Assembly (NCBI GenBank): GCA_022567815.1
Contig: JADFGI010000068.1
Span: 1-11,028, forward strand
DNA length: 11,028 nucleotides
Reading direction: 5' to 3'
Origin: Nitrospinota bacterium
Lineage (GTDB): Bacteria > Nitrospinota > Nitrospinia > Nitrospinales > VA-1
A program made the position numbers and the translations under genes. The notes beneath the pieces are model-generated. The model had not been told where the DNA came from, searched no databases, and was given only the letters and a program-made list of their open reading frames with translations. Positions 1-6,945 of the stretch are shown one piece after another (the stretch's first letter is position 1; each line of letters opens with the position of its first letter).

Positions 1-366
1 ATGTGGGCCATGGTCATAGGATTTGGTGCCGGGGTAATTTGCTACGGGGCAGTCGTCATGAAAATGAAACTGGGCTACGACGATTCCCTGGACGTGTTCG
101 GCATTCATGGAATTGGCGGCGCCTGGGGCGCTCTCGCCACCGGATTGTTCGTCACGGTTGGCGGAACGGGGCTCCTGGCCGGAAATCTGAAACAGGTTTG
201 GATTCAACTTATAGGAATTGCGGCTTCGGCGGCTTACTCATTCATCGTTACTTACGTGATTGTGACCGTTATCGACAAAACCATCGGGTTTCGAGTTTCC
301 GAAGAAGATGAAGAAATGGGACTCGACACCACTCAACACGGAGAAACTGGTTACAACCTGGTTTGA
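1..366 (+). CDS. amt: Ammonium transporter, C-terminal part (partial)
   Basis: This is the 3' end of an Amt/MEP/Rh-family channel that moves ammonium or ammonia across the inner membrane. The frame is open from base 1, so the gene starts upstream; the ATG at base 1 is probably internal. The visible 121 residues hold the family motif FGIHGIGGAWG, whose His36 matches the second pore histidine of E. coli AmtB (His318). Hydrophobic helices lie at about 1-20, 38-60 and 70-92. The cytoplasmic tail (about 94-121) ends in the typical VSEEDEEMGLD...HGE.GY pattern, which in the family couples the trimer and takes part in PII (GlnK) control. No glnK is visible here, but the upstream side is cut off. Family assignment is secure; Amt rather than Rh is inferred from the tail. 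Confidence 0.95.
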   Translation: MWAMVIGFGAGVICYGAVVMKMKLGYDDSLDVFGIHGIGGAWGALATGLFVTVGGTGLLAGNLKQVWIQLIGIAASAAYSFIVTYVIVTVIDKTIGFRVSEEDEEMGLDTTQHGETGYNLV

Positions 367-438
367 TTTTACTAAGTTTTTTCAGTTTAATTATTTATCA
401 AAATGTTTTGTGTAGTCAATAAGACAGGGTTAAAAGGA

Positions 439-466
439 TTGAAAAACCATAGTATTTTGTTATAGT
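439..466 (+). promoter_or_regulatory. Candidate sigma-70 promoter for the porin gene
   Basis: A TTGAAA -35 box (439-444) and a TATAGT -10 box (461-466) are separated by 16 bp. Transcription would start near 473 and leave a leader of about 110 nt before the porin ATG at 585. The -10 box overlaps the left arm of the 464-505 hairpin, so the hairpin may not be intact in this transcript. The call rests only on match to consensus. Confidence 0.4.
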
Positions 467-505
467 GCGGGAAGCATTTTGTTTGGTTAAAATGTTTCCT
501 GCACT
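464..505 (+). terminator. Strong 17-bp hairpin after amt (possible terminator)
   Basis: The arms 464-480 and 489-505 pair along all 17 positions, two of them G-U, around an 8-nt loop GTTTGGTT. It lies about 100 bp after the amt stop and 80 bp before the porin start. The 3' side has only a short TTTAAT rather than a long T-run, so a classic terminator is possible but not certain. It could instead be an mRNA-stabilising or regulatory structure. Confidence 0.4.
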
Positions 506-584
506 TTAATCCATTGAATAGCCTGCACAACAACCCATCGAAAAGTCGCTAGATTCGCTCACCACAATTAGGAGGAGGAAGGGA

Positions 585-1757
585 ATGAAAAGATTTACCA
601 CTAAATGCATATTGTTCTTGTTTAACTTCGCGGTATTAGCGGGTTACGCTCAAGCCGCCGAGGTGGCTCTCAAAGTACTGGATGGGGTTGAACTGCATGC
701 CTTTGCCTCGTCTTCATACACGTTCAATTTTAACCAACCTACCCAACGTCCACCTAATTCCGCGACCAACGTCAATCGGATTTTTGACGCAGACCATAAC
801 AGTTTCAAATTCGATGTGGGCGAATTGGTGATCCTTAGGGATACCCCCAAGCCGGGCGACGTCGGATTCCGAACGGATCTCACCTATGGCTTCAGCGTTC
901 CTGAAGTCACCCAATCCACTGCTGATACGGGGGATGGGCAATCTCACCAGTTCGATGTTCAGCAGGCTTATGTGTCTTATAATGCGCCCATAGGGTCTGG
1001 TTTGCAGATTGATTTCGGAAAATTCATCACCCATATCGGGGCTGAAGTGATCGAAGGTTACGATGGCTGGAACTACAACTTTTCCCGTTCATTTTTATTT
1101 GGACTGGCTATTCCCTTCACGCACACCGGTATTCGGGCCTCATACACCATTAATGATATGATCAGCGTCATGGGCATGGTGGCCAACGGTTGGGACATCA
1201 CCGTGGACAACAACGACGGTAAAACCCTGGGAGCGCAGATTGCCATCACTCCCACCGATAATATTTCCCTGTTACTGAATTGGGCCAGTGGACAAGAGGC
1301 AATTGGATTAAACGGGGTCGCATTTTCTAACAACACAGTTAATATTTTTGACGTCGTGCTCGATGTCGGTTTGACCAACAACACTCTGGTGCAACTGAAT
1401 TTTGATTATGGGGTACAGGCCAATGGCGCTGTTTCTGGAAGGGACGCCGAATGGTGGGGTATTGCAGGCATCCTCCGTCACAACTACAACAAATGGTTTT
1501 CTATCAGTCTGAGGGGTGAGTTTTTTGATGACGTGGAGGGAACCCGAACCACTTCAGCCACGACCCTGGTTGCGGACCAGGGACAGGAACTATGGGAAAT
1601 CACCGTGACCCCGGAAGTCCGCATCAATCAAAACATGGTGGTGCGGATGGAATATCGGCATGATAAGTCCAACCAAAAGGCGTTTTTTGACAGCGGCGCA
1701 GGTAAGACGCAGGATACTCAGGATACGATTGCCCTCAACGCCCTGTTTTATTTTTAG
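585..1757 (+). CDS. Outer-membrane beta-barrel protein (porin-2/OmpL-like)
   Basis: A 390-residue protein with a signal peptide (Lys/Arg start, hydrophobic core about 9-20, cleavage likely after AQA at 22-24). The rest alternates short polar and aromatic stretches typical of beta strands, and it ends in ...NALFYF with a C-terminal Phe, the usual signal for barrel insertion by BAM. Segments such as FDVQQAYVSYNAPIGSG and IDFGKF..HIGAEVIEGYD resemble the putative beta-barrel porin-2 (BBP2/OmpL-like) family. It is therefore probably a passive outer-membrane channel; the substrate cannot be told. The start is supported by an AGGAGGAGG ribosome site a few bases upstream. The gene stands alone between a candidate promoter at 439-466 and a good terminator at 1811-1843. 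Its position after amt may suggest a nutrient-related role, but that is only inference. Confidence 0.85.
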   Translation: MKRFTTKCILFLFNFAVLAGYAQAAEVALKVLDGVELHAFASSSYTFNFNQPTQRPPNSATNVNRIFDADHNSFKFDVGELVILRDTPKPGDVGFRTDLTYGFSVPEVTQSTADTGDGQSHQFDVQQAYVSYNAPIGSGLQIDFGKFITHIGAEVIEGYDGWNYNFSRSFLFGLAIPFTHTGIRASYTINDMISVMGMVANGWDITVDNNDGKTLGAQIAITPTDNISLLLNWASGQEAIGLNGVAFSNNTVNIFDVVLDVGLTNNTLVQLNFDYGVQANGAVSGRDAEWWGIAGILRHNYNKWFSISLRGEFFDDVEGTRTTSATTLVADQGQELWEITVTPEVRINQNMVVRMEYRHDKSNQKAFFDSGAGKTQDTQDTIALNALFYF

Positions 1758-1810
1758 AATCCCGATAAATAGCACGGGCTTCCAGCCGGTGCGTTAAAAA
1801 TCCAATCAAG

Positions 1811-1843
1811 AAAGGTCAGGCGAATTTTTAGCCTGGCCTTTTT
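1811..1843 (+). terminator. Rho-independent terminator of the porin gene
   Basis: A 9-bp stem (AGGTCAGGC pairing with GCCTGGCCT, one G-T pair) with a loop of about 9 nt is followed by TTTTT. It sits about 55 bp after the porin stop codon. Confidence 0.85.
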
Positions 1844-1992
1844 CTCCTACGCGGAGGGCGAGCTTGCTCACGACGGGCAACGCTTTCTGGTTTAGGTCCG
1901 ACCTTTATCGCCCCCAAAACGTAATTCCCGTTTCACCTGCCCCTCAAACCCGGTAAAATGTTTGCAATAGAAATCTTAATGGCGCACTCCAC

Positions 1993-2349
1993 ATGCTCAC
2001 GCCTGACCAGAATACGATCATTTACCTGATGTTTTTAAACGGGATTCTTTTCCTGGGCCTGAACTTCATCGCCTGCTCAATAGTGTTTCCGGGACCCAAA
2101 GGATCCAAACGAATAGGATATGTTTTAATCGTTTCGGTTATTTTGGTCGTTTCAACGCAACAGGAATATCAGGCTCTGCTTTATTTTAATTTTGCGCCGG
2201 ATGACGTTCAAAAAATTCTTTTGTTCGGAATGATATTTCCCGTATTCTTGATCTCGACCGTTTATTACCGGCTGAAAAAAAATCATCTGGAAAAGAATCT
2301 GCGCTCAAGGAAAAAACCTTCTCGCGGAGAAAAAAATGAAACCGATTGA
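1993..2349 (+). CDS. Small three-helix membrane protein of unknown function
   Basis: A 118-residue protein with three hydrophobic segments (about 9-31, 40-58 and 72-91). It ends in a strongly basic tail (RLKKN..EKNLRSRKKPSR) that should be cytoplasmic. I do not recognise a family. The gene ends 14 bp inside ltaE, in a different frame, so translation of the two is probably coupled. The ATG has no clear ribosome site. A TAAAAT at 1954-1959 could be a -10 box, but no good -35 goes with it. The coding call rests on the clean hydrophobic pattern and the overlap with a real downstream gene. It could be a lineage-specific protein. Confidence 0.6.
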   Translation: MLTPDQNTIIYLMFLNGILFLGLNFIACSIVFPGPKGSKRIGYVLIVSVILVVSTQQEYQALLYFNFAPDDVQKILLFGMIFPVFLISTVYYRLKKNHLEKNLRSRKKPSRGEKNETD

Positions 2350-3370
2350 TCTCAGAAGCGATACCGTGACCCATCCGACAGAGGCCATGCGGTCTGCCAT
2401 GGCCGGAGCGGTGGTGGGCGACGACGTTTTCGGAGAGGACCCCACACTCAATGACCTGGAAGCACTGGCGGCGGAAAAAACCGGCAAGCAAGCGGCGGTC
2501 TTCGTCCCCAGTGGAACGATGGGAAACCTGATTTCTGTTTTGGCTCATTGCGCCAGGGGAGATGAAGTGATTCTTGGGGATCGCAGTCATATCTTCCTGA
2601 ATGAAGTTGCAGGTATGTCCGCCCTGGGGGGCATCCACCCGCATATCATCCCGAACAATGATGATGGGACTCTGCCCCTTGACGTCATGGAAAAAGCCGT
2701 CAGGCACTCGGACATCCACTATCCACCCACGCATCTGATCTGCCTGGAAAATACCCACAACTATTGCCAGGGCGCTCCGTTGACTCCAGAGTATATGCAA
2801 GAGGTTGCTGGTTTTACCGAAAAGCATTCCTTGAAGATCCATCTGGACGGGGCGCGTATTTTTAACGCCGCAGTGGCGTTAAACATTGAGGTATCCTTGT
2901 TGGTCCGGCATGTGGATTCGGTCATGTTCTGTCTATCCAAGGGGCTATCCGCTCCGGTTGGGTCCCTGGTTTGCGGAACGGAGGAATTCATCTGGAAAGC
3001 CAGAAAACTGCGGAAAATGGTGGGCGGTGGCATGCGGCAGGCGGGACACCTGGCCGCCGCCGGACGGGTCGCTTTGGAAAATCAGATCGAGCGCCTGAAG
3101 ATAGATCATCAACTCGCCCGTGAACTGGCCAACGGATTGGCAGGCATTACCGGCTTTGAATTAAATCTGCAACAGGTAAAAACAAACATTATATTCTTCC
3201 AATTGAATCACCCGAAGGTCGGGCCCGAGGAATTGTTGAGCCATCTTGAATCCGAGGAGATAAAAATTTTGATGATCGAACCCGGCATATTTCGCGCCGT
3301 GCTTCACCGGGAAATTTCTCAAGATCAAATCGTTAAGGTATTGGAAGTGTGTCGCTCTTTACTCGATTGA
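2336..3370 (+). CDS. ltaE: Low-specificity L-threonine aldolase
   Basis: A 344-residue cytoplasmic PLP enzyme that splits L-threonine or L-allo-threonine into glycine and acetaldehyde. Full family length is present. It opens with IDLRSDTVTHPT, followed by the VVGDDVFGEDPT block. His85 (DRSHIF) is the ring-stacking position. The LENTHN block is at 137-142 and DGARIFNAA at 171-179 (Asp171 contacts the PLP ring nitrogen, Arg174 the substrate). The Schiff-base lysine is Lys202 in CLSKGLSAPVGS. The ATG has a GGAG site 6 nt upstream, lying inside the overlapping upstream gene. Likely role: glycine supply or threonine turnover. Related beta-eliminating lyases share the fold, but these motifs fit LtaE best. 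Confidence 0.93.
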   Translation: MKPIDLRSDTVTHPTEAMRSAMAGAVVGDDVFGEDPTLNDLEALAAEKTGKQAAVFVPSGTMGNLISVLAHCARGDEVILGDRSHIFLNEVAGMSALGGIHPHIIPNNDDGTLPLDVMEKAVRHSDIHYPPTHLICLENTHNYCQGAPLTPEYMQEVAGFTEKHSLKIHLDGARIFNAAVALNIEVSLLVRHVDSVMFCLSKGLSAPVGSLVCGTEEFIWKARKLRKMVGGGMRQAGHLAAAGRVALENQIERLKIDHQLARELANGLAGITGFELNLQQVKTNIIFFQLNHPKVGPEELLSHLESEEIKILMIEPGIFRAVLHREISQDQIVKVLEVCRSLLD

Positions 3371-3378
3371 CACTTGAG

Positions 3379-3400
3379 GGGATGGGTCGAATCCCATCCC
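3379..3400 (+). terminator. 8-bp hairpin after ltaE (weak terminator candidate)
   Basis: GGGATGGG (3379-3386) pairs perfectly with CCCATCCC (3393-3400) around a 6-nt loop, starting 8 bp after the ltaE stop. No T-run follows, so factor-independent termination would be weak. Confidence 0.35.
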
Positions 3401-3442
3401 GGACTTTAGGACGTTCCGGAAAAATTGAGGACCCTTTAAAAT

Positions 3443-3471
3443 TTGACACTGCCTCAACAAAACCTTAAGAT
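3443..3471 (+). promoter_or_regulatory. Near-consensus sigma-70 promoter for rpoZ
   Basis: A perfect TTGACA -35 box (3443-3448), a 17-bp spacer and a TAAGAT -10 box (3466-3471) place the transcription start near 3478, about 37 nt before the GTG start of rpoZ. The TTG of the -35 box could be misread as a start codon extending the gene upstream; the promoter reading argues against that. Confidence 0.7.
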
Positions 3472-3514
3472 ATCTCTTTGGACAAAACCACAACTTAACT
3501 TTTGGAGGGTTTTT

Positions 3515-3754
3515 GTGATAACCATTGATTACTATGACAATTTGGAGTTGAGCCGACAGGCATTGGAAGTCGTTAAAAGCCGTTTTCTGTTGTGCATCCT
3601 TATCTCGCAAAGGATTCACCAACTGGAAAAAGGTGCTCAACCCGCTATTGAGGCTGAGCCTGAAGAATATTCTTCTCCCAAGACCTTCTTTACGTTGGCA
3701 TTGCGCGAAATTATCGAAGGAAATATGGACCTTGAACAAACGGGTGAAGAATAA
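3515..3754 (+). CDS. rpoZ: DNA-directed RNA polymerase omega subunit (divergent)
   Basis: A 79-residue protein resembling RpoZ, the small subunit that binds the beta-prime C-terminus and helps core RNA polymerase assemble. The omega pattern is visible: helix ALEVVKSRFLLCILISQRIHQL (16-37, matching the family's N(R/K)FxLVxxAAxRARQL), then EKGAQPAIE (38-46), then the second conserved helix FFTLALREIIEGNM (58-71, matching VxxALREIAEGKI). GTG at 3515 is chosen because GGAGGG (3504-3509) lies 5 nt upstream. In-frame codons further upstream have no ribosome site and run into the promoter. It is not next to gmk, its common partner, but follows ltaE. The usual Ala-Ala and Ala-Arg in the first motif are replaced by Ile-Ser and Ile-His, so the assignment is good but not certain. 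Confidence 0.8.
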   Translation: MITIDYYDNLELSRQALEVVKSRFLLCILISQRIHQLEKGAQPAIEAEPEEYSSPKTFFTLALREIIEGNMDLEQTGEE

Positions 3755-4014
3755 AATCATTTTTTTTCCCGCCAACCTGCTTCTATCAGATCAAACCACC
3801 CTCCCCCTCAGAACGATAAATGAACGACCCCGCCGCAAGCTGAGGGGTATGAAACCCACTGGTTGGAATCATTATTTTGCAAAAGGCACGGCATACCGTG
3901 CTCTCCTATTTTATTTGCCCGATTGCTGAGAAAATCCACTCTCAATACTTCTTTTACTGGATCCTGCCAACAATCCATCAAAGGTTGTTTGATTGAATGA
4001 TTGTGTTAAAAAGG
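3755..4014. other. Convergent intergenic region between rpoZ and the oxidase operon
   Basis: I see no gene here. It holds an imperfect hairpin at 3827-3848 (ACCCC...GGGGT arms around GCAAGC), and a 6-bp hairpin at 3886-3901 (GCACGG/CCGTGC, loop CATA). The second is followed by a T-rich stretch and could be a weak terminator for rpoZ. Confidence 0.4.
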
Positions 4015-4045
4015 AAAAAAAAAGCCCGCCTTTCGGCGGGCTTTT
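4015..4045 (-). terminator. Strong rho-independent terminator of the oxidase operon
   Basis: The stem AAGCCCGCC/GGCGGGCTT with a 4-nt TTTC loop (GAAA on the minus strand) is followed on the minus strand by a run of nine T (4023-4015). It lies about 37 bp after the stop of the last operon gene. A run of four T on the plus side means it may also stop transcripts coming from rpoZ. Confidence 0.92.
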
Positions 4046-4081
4046 CAAACATGCTTTAAAACAATGCTCGATTGAGTGGCT

Positions 4082-5818
4082 TTACTCCTTATCAGGAATG
4101 AAATCCCGACGGGCTTTGCCTTCCTCAAACATTTTTCGGGTTCTCTTGGTCATCCATACCAACCAACCTTGAAGGCCGATGAAAACCACAGCCATAATGG
4201 GAGGCATATAGTACAGGGAGTCGGGAAGAGGCGGCACCAAAATGGTGTAATACCAAGTTGAAATAGCCATGTACTCATCCTTCTCTTTGTGTTGGCCCGA
4301 CCACTGCAGAAAGGCTACGGGGATGAATTTTTCCGATGGAATCTGAACATCGAACTCCCCTTCGGTGGTCAAGGATCTTTTAAAGAGGATGCTGACTTTC
4401 CCCTGTTTGAAAATGGAATCGACAACCTGCACGGTCGCCTCGGATTCTTTCGAAGCCAACGCATCAAAACCATACCCGACAACCTCCTCTACCGTGACAT
4501 CAAGCTGATACCCTTCGTCCTTAGGGTCATTGGTGTCTCTGTAATTTTGAACCATGAAGGAAGCTTTCCAAATATCAACAGGCTTTTTGGAATCACCCAT
4601 AATAAAATAGGGTTTCTCAGCCCCAAAAAGATCCTGAAGCTTGGCCGGCCATTGAATGGCCACGGCATCGGGATACTCAGGGTCAGTGGACAAAAAGCGG
4701 ATATGATACTCCACTAGGTAAAAGATTACATTGTCCTCAGCGCTCCACCGGGAGGCCACCCAAAGGTTGTCGGTTTTAGGGTCAAAGTTTCTATTTCCAC
4801 GAGTGATCTGACCCGCCATGGCAATGTAATTCTTCCTTGGATTGTCTATCGTTTCTGCGCTCCGATCCACGATAAGTGGATCATGATCCGTCGCCGCCCA
4901 CATGGGGGCGTCAATCTTTTCAGCGATTTTACCTTCCGTATAGAGAGAGCTGATAAGAAAATCCGCAATGGGTTTGTTCGTCAATCTATCCATTTTCTTC
5001 CGGGGACAAAGCGAGTTGACGAAAGCCGCCAGTTTCCACCGATCTTCAACGGTGATCTCATCTTTAAAGTTCGGCATTGGCGTACCGTTCATACCAGTAG
5101 AAATAGTGCGAACGATATTGAAAGGATCGAAATGGTTGCGCCGGCTTCCGCGGAAATTCCAGCACTGTTGCCAGTCTGCCGCAACAATCGGAAATCCCCA
5201 ATCGTCTTTCATGGTCGGGTTACCATCGCCCCGGCCTTCTCCGCCGTGACACTCAAAGCATTTATTTTTCAGGAAAATTTTCTTGCCTTGATCAATAGCT
5301 TCTTGCGGAACTCCAAGATGATAAGGTTCTTTTGTTCCCCAGGGATTGGACCCAAATTCCTGAACAAAGACCTCTTCATCTTCGACATCGTTAAAATCGC
5401 GATCCTGGACCAGGGTTTTAACAAACTCCACAACGGCTTCAATTTCCTTCGGCTTCAGAAAACCACCCCAGGCCGGCATTGCCGAACCGGGCAGGCCGTT
5501 GGTTACCGTCCTGATTAGATCCTCTTCTAAAGGAAGTTCCCCTGAATCGGTAAAGCGAATCTTAAACGTTCCCTGGATAAAATTCCGGGGCCGGGTGAAC
5601 AAACGGTCCGCAGAAGGACCATCACCACCGCCTTCAACGCCATGGCACCAGACACAGCGTTTGAAATAGACCTGCTTGCCTTGTTCCAGCAACTCGGTTT
5701 TTACCACATCTGGCGGCTGGGCCTCCTGGGCAAAAACAGTTGCGGGCAAACTGATGGCCATCAGTATCAACCCGGAAAATAATATCCGGCCAATTTTTAA
5801 TCTTACAATCTTATTCAT
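4082..5818 (-). CDS. Membrane-anchored diheme cytochrome c with EBDH/NXR-gamma-like domain
   Basis: A 578-residue periplasmic electron-transfer protein and the last gene of the operon. A signal peptide (about 8-30, ending VFA) is followed by two cytochrome c domains. Heme 1 is CVWCH at 55-59 with likely ligand Met114 (SAMPAW). Heme 2 is CFECH at 187-191 with likely ligand Met248 (TPMPNF). Residues from about 300 to 526 match the ethylbenzene dehydrogenase-type heme-binding domain: DAVAIQWP (384-391), FIMGDSKKPVDIWKA (405-419), VAFLQWSG (501-508) and AISTWYYT (518-525). Such domains bind a b-type heme in EbdC and in candidate NXR gamma subunits. A single anchor helix (about 537-555) and a basic cytoplasmic tail end the protein. 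The ATG has only a weak GAGGG site upstream. Extra cysteines occur at 219 and 271. The role as electron donor or relay to the bd-like subunit is inferred from the operon. It could instead serve a nitrite oxidoreductase encoded elsewhere. Confidence 0.85.
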   Translation of the reverse strand: MNKIVRLKIGRILFSGLILMAISLPATVFAQEAQPPDVVKTELLEQGKQVYFKRCVWCHGVEGGGDGPSADRLFTRPRNFIQGTFKIRFTDSGELPLEEDLIRTVTNGLPGSAMPAWGGFLKPKEIEAVVEFVKTLVQDRDFNDVEDEEVFVQEFGSNPWGTKEPYHLGVPQEAIDQGKKIFLKNKCFECHGGEGRGDGNPTMKDDWGFPIVAADWQQCWNFRGSRRNHFDPFNIVRTISTGMNGTPMPNFKDEITVEDRWKLAAFVNSLCPRKKMDRLTNKPIADFLISSLYTEGKIAEKIDAPMWAATDHDPLIVDRSAETIDNPRKNYIAMAGQITRGNRNFDPKTDNLWVASRWSAEDNVIFYLVEYHIRFLSTDPEYPDAVAIQWPAKLQDLFGAEKPYFIMGDSKKPVDIWKASFMVQNYRDTNDPKDEGYQLDVTVEEVVGYGFDALASKESEATVQVVDSIFKQGKVSILFKRSLTTEGEFDVQIPSEKFIPVAFLQWSGQHKEKDEYMAISTWYYTILVPPLPDSLYYMPPIMAVVFIGLQGWLVWMTKRTRKMFEEGKARRDFIPDKE

Positions 5819-5881
5819 AACACTCGATTCCCTCTGGTTGCAGGTTGTTTGTGTTCATTATCACGAAGTCCTGGAACAAGC

Positions 5882-6892
5882 TTATCCGGAATATGCTCCT
5901 GTGGGTTTACCTTCTTTTTCCCACTGACCAATATAGGACTCCTCAGTATCAAACGTTCTGGGATGCCATCCGGTGTACCAGAATTCAAAAAGGATAACCT
6001 TCCAGATCTCTTCCGTCGTCAAATGCTCCTCCCAAGGAGGCATCGCAGAAGACCAGGGAGTCGATTCATTCGGAAGGCCGGGGCCGCCCTTGGCTACGCG
6101 CCAGAAAAGGAAAGACTCTCTCAGCATGGCAATGGTTCCAGGATCGATAAAGTTGGCCGGGGTCGGGTTGAACACATGGGAGAACATCCCCAGTCCATTC
6201 AATTGATCCCCGTGACAATAGTGGCACTCCTGGAAAAATATCGTTCCACCCTCAGTCACGTTTTTCATATACTCATTCTTATCAGCATCCAAAAAGGGAA
6301 AGCTGTTTTTATAATTGTCCTGGTTGTCAATCCTGTAAGGATTTCTGGCTGTTTCCAAAGCCCAGGTTTTACCATGAACCTTGGTGGTCGCCGGTGGCGC
6401 GGGGTGAACTGTGCGCAACTCAACCGGTTCCTGGAATTTCGGGTAAATGTTGTTGTATGTCACAAAACCCACCAGCATAGGCAAAAGGGCAAAAACCACA
6501 ATACGAGCAATTTTATACTCGCCAATAATGGTCTTGACAATCGGCGCTCTAAATTCCCTGAAAGTGTTCGCGTCCTGACTGATATACAGGAAGGTTCCGA
6601 TCGTCCACATCACCATATAAGTGATGAAGAGGGTCCACGGAATTGGCGGAAAAAGGATAGCATCATAAAAATAATACCCCAACACCCACACCATCAACGC
6701 TATCAGGGAAATAGGTGGTTTCAAACGGAAACCGATATTGACGACAATCAAAGTAATGGGTATTAAAATGTAATACACGTATCTGTTCATGACCCAGCTG
6801 AATTCCCTGATGTCCATTATCGGAAACAACACATAATGGAACCCCAGCATGGTGCCAACAAAAGTGAAGAAGCTTATAAAGGTCTTGTTCAT
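5882..6892 (-). CDS. Five-helix membrane protein with C-terminal monoheme cytochrome c
   Basis: A 336-residue inner-membrane protein. Five hydrophobic helices (about 5-25, 35-54, 60-79, 84-104 and 128-147) are followed by a periplasmic linker. The cytochrome c domain begins near residue 205: heme site CHYCH at 223-227, helix FLFWRVAKGGPG (261-272), and Met284 in SAMPPW as probable sixth ligand. An odd number of helices with a cytoplasmic N-terminus puts the heme domain in the periplasm, on the same side as the other cytochromes of the operon. The start has AGGAG 6 nt upstream. It follows the preceding gene by 37 bp and precedes the next by 63 bp. I do not recognise a named family for the membrane part. 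Electron relay within an oxidase module is inferred. Confidence 0.82.
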   Translation of the reverse strand: MNKTFISFFTFVGTMLGFHYVLFPIMDIREFSWVMNRYVYYILIPITLIVVNIGFRLKPPISLIALMVWVLGYYFYDAILFPPIPWTLFITYMVMWTIGTFLYISQDANTFREFRAPIVKTIIGEYKIARIVVFALLPMLVGFVTYNNIYPKFQEPVELRTVHPAPPATTKVHGKTWALETARNPYRIDNQDNYKNSFPFLDADKNEYMKNVTEGGTIFFQECHYCHGDQLNGLGMFSHVFNPTPANFIDPGTIAMLRESFLFWRVAKGGPGLPNESTPWSSAMPPWEEHLTTEEIWKVILFEFWYTGWHPRTFDTEESYIGQWEKEGKPTGAYSG

Positions 6893-6909
6893 CTTTAACT
6901 CCTAATTAT

Positions 6910-6945
6910 CGTAAACCCTCTGGAGGGCATTAACCCTCTGGAGGG
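6910..6945 (-). repeat. Tandem 18-bp duplication with dyads, across a stop codon
   Basis: Two adjacent 18-bp units (6928-6945 and 6910-6927) agree at 16 of 18 positions. Each contains the dyad CCCTC-CA-GAGGG. The first unit encodes the C-terminal Glu-Gly and TAA stop of the 449-residue cytochrome gene; the second lies in the short gap before the next gene. The transcript could fold as two small hairpins or one longer one. Confidence 0.85.

Noticed and set aside
2186..2842. A 218-codon minus-strand frame across the start of ltaE.
   Set aside because: It overlaps the conserved N-terminal part of the threonine aldolase and the membrane-protein gene; it has no family signal.
3379..3400. A tRNA T-arm-like segment (GGGTCGAATCCC).
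   Set aside because: The loop has only 6 nt, and no acceptor, D or anticodon arms can be built around it. It is better read as a plain hairpin after ltaE.
3443..3514. An upstream TTG extension of rpoZ adding 24 residues.
   Set aside because: The TTG is part of a consensus TTGACA -35 box, lacks a ribosome site, and the added residues do not resemble omega subunits. GTG 3515 has GGAGGG at good spacing.
4883..5518. A 211-codon plus-strand open frame opposite the EBDH-like cytochrome gene.
   Set aside because: It is a shadow of the coding frame on the other strand, with no domain or supporting start.
5849..6766. A 305-codon plus-strand open frame opposite the five-helix cytochrome gene.
   Set aside because: It is antisense to a CxxCH cytochrome gene with a good ribosome site. 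The translation is Arg/His-rich with no motif or signal.
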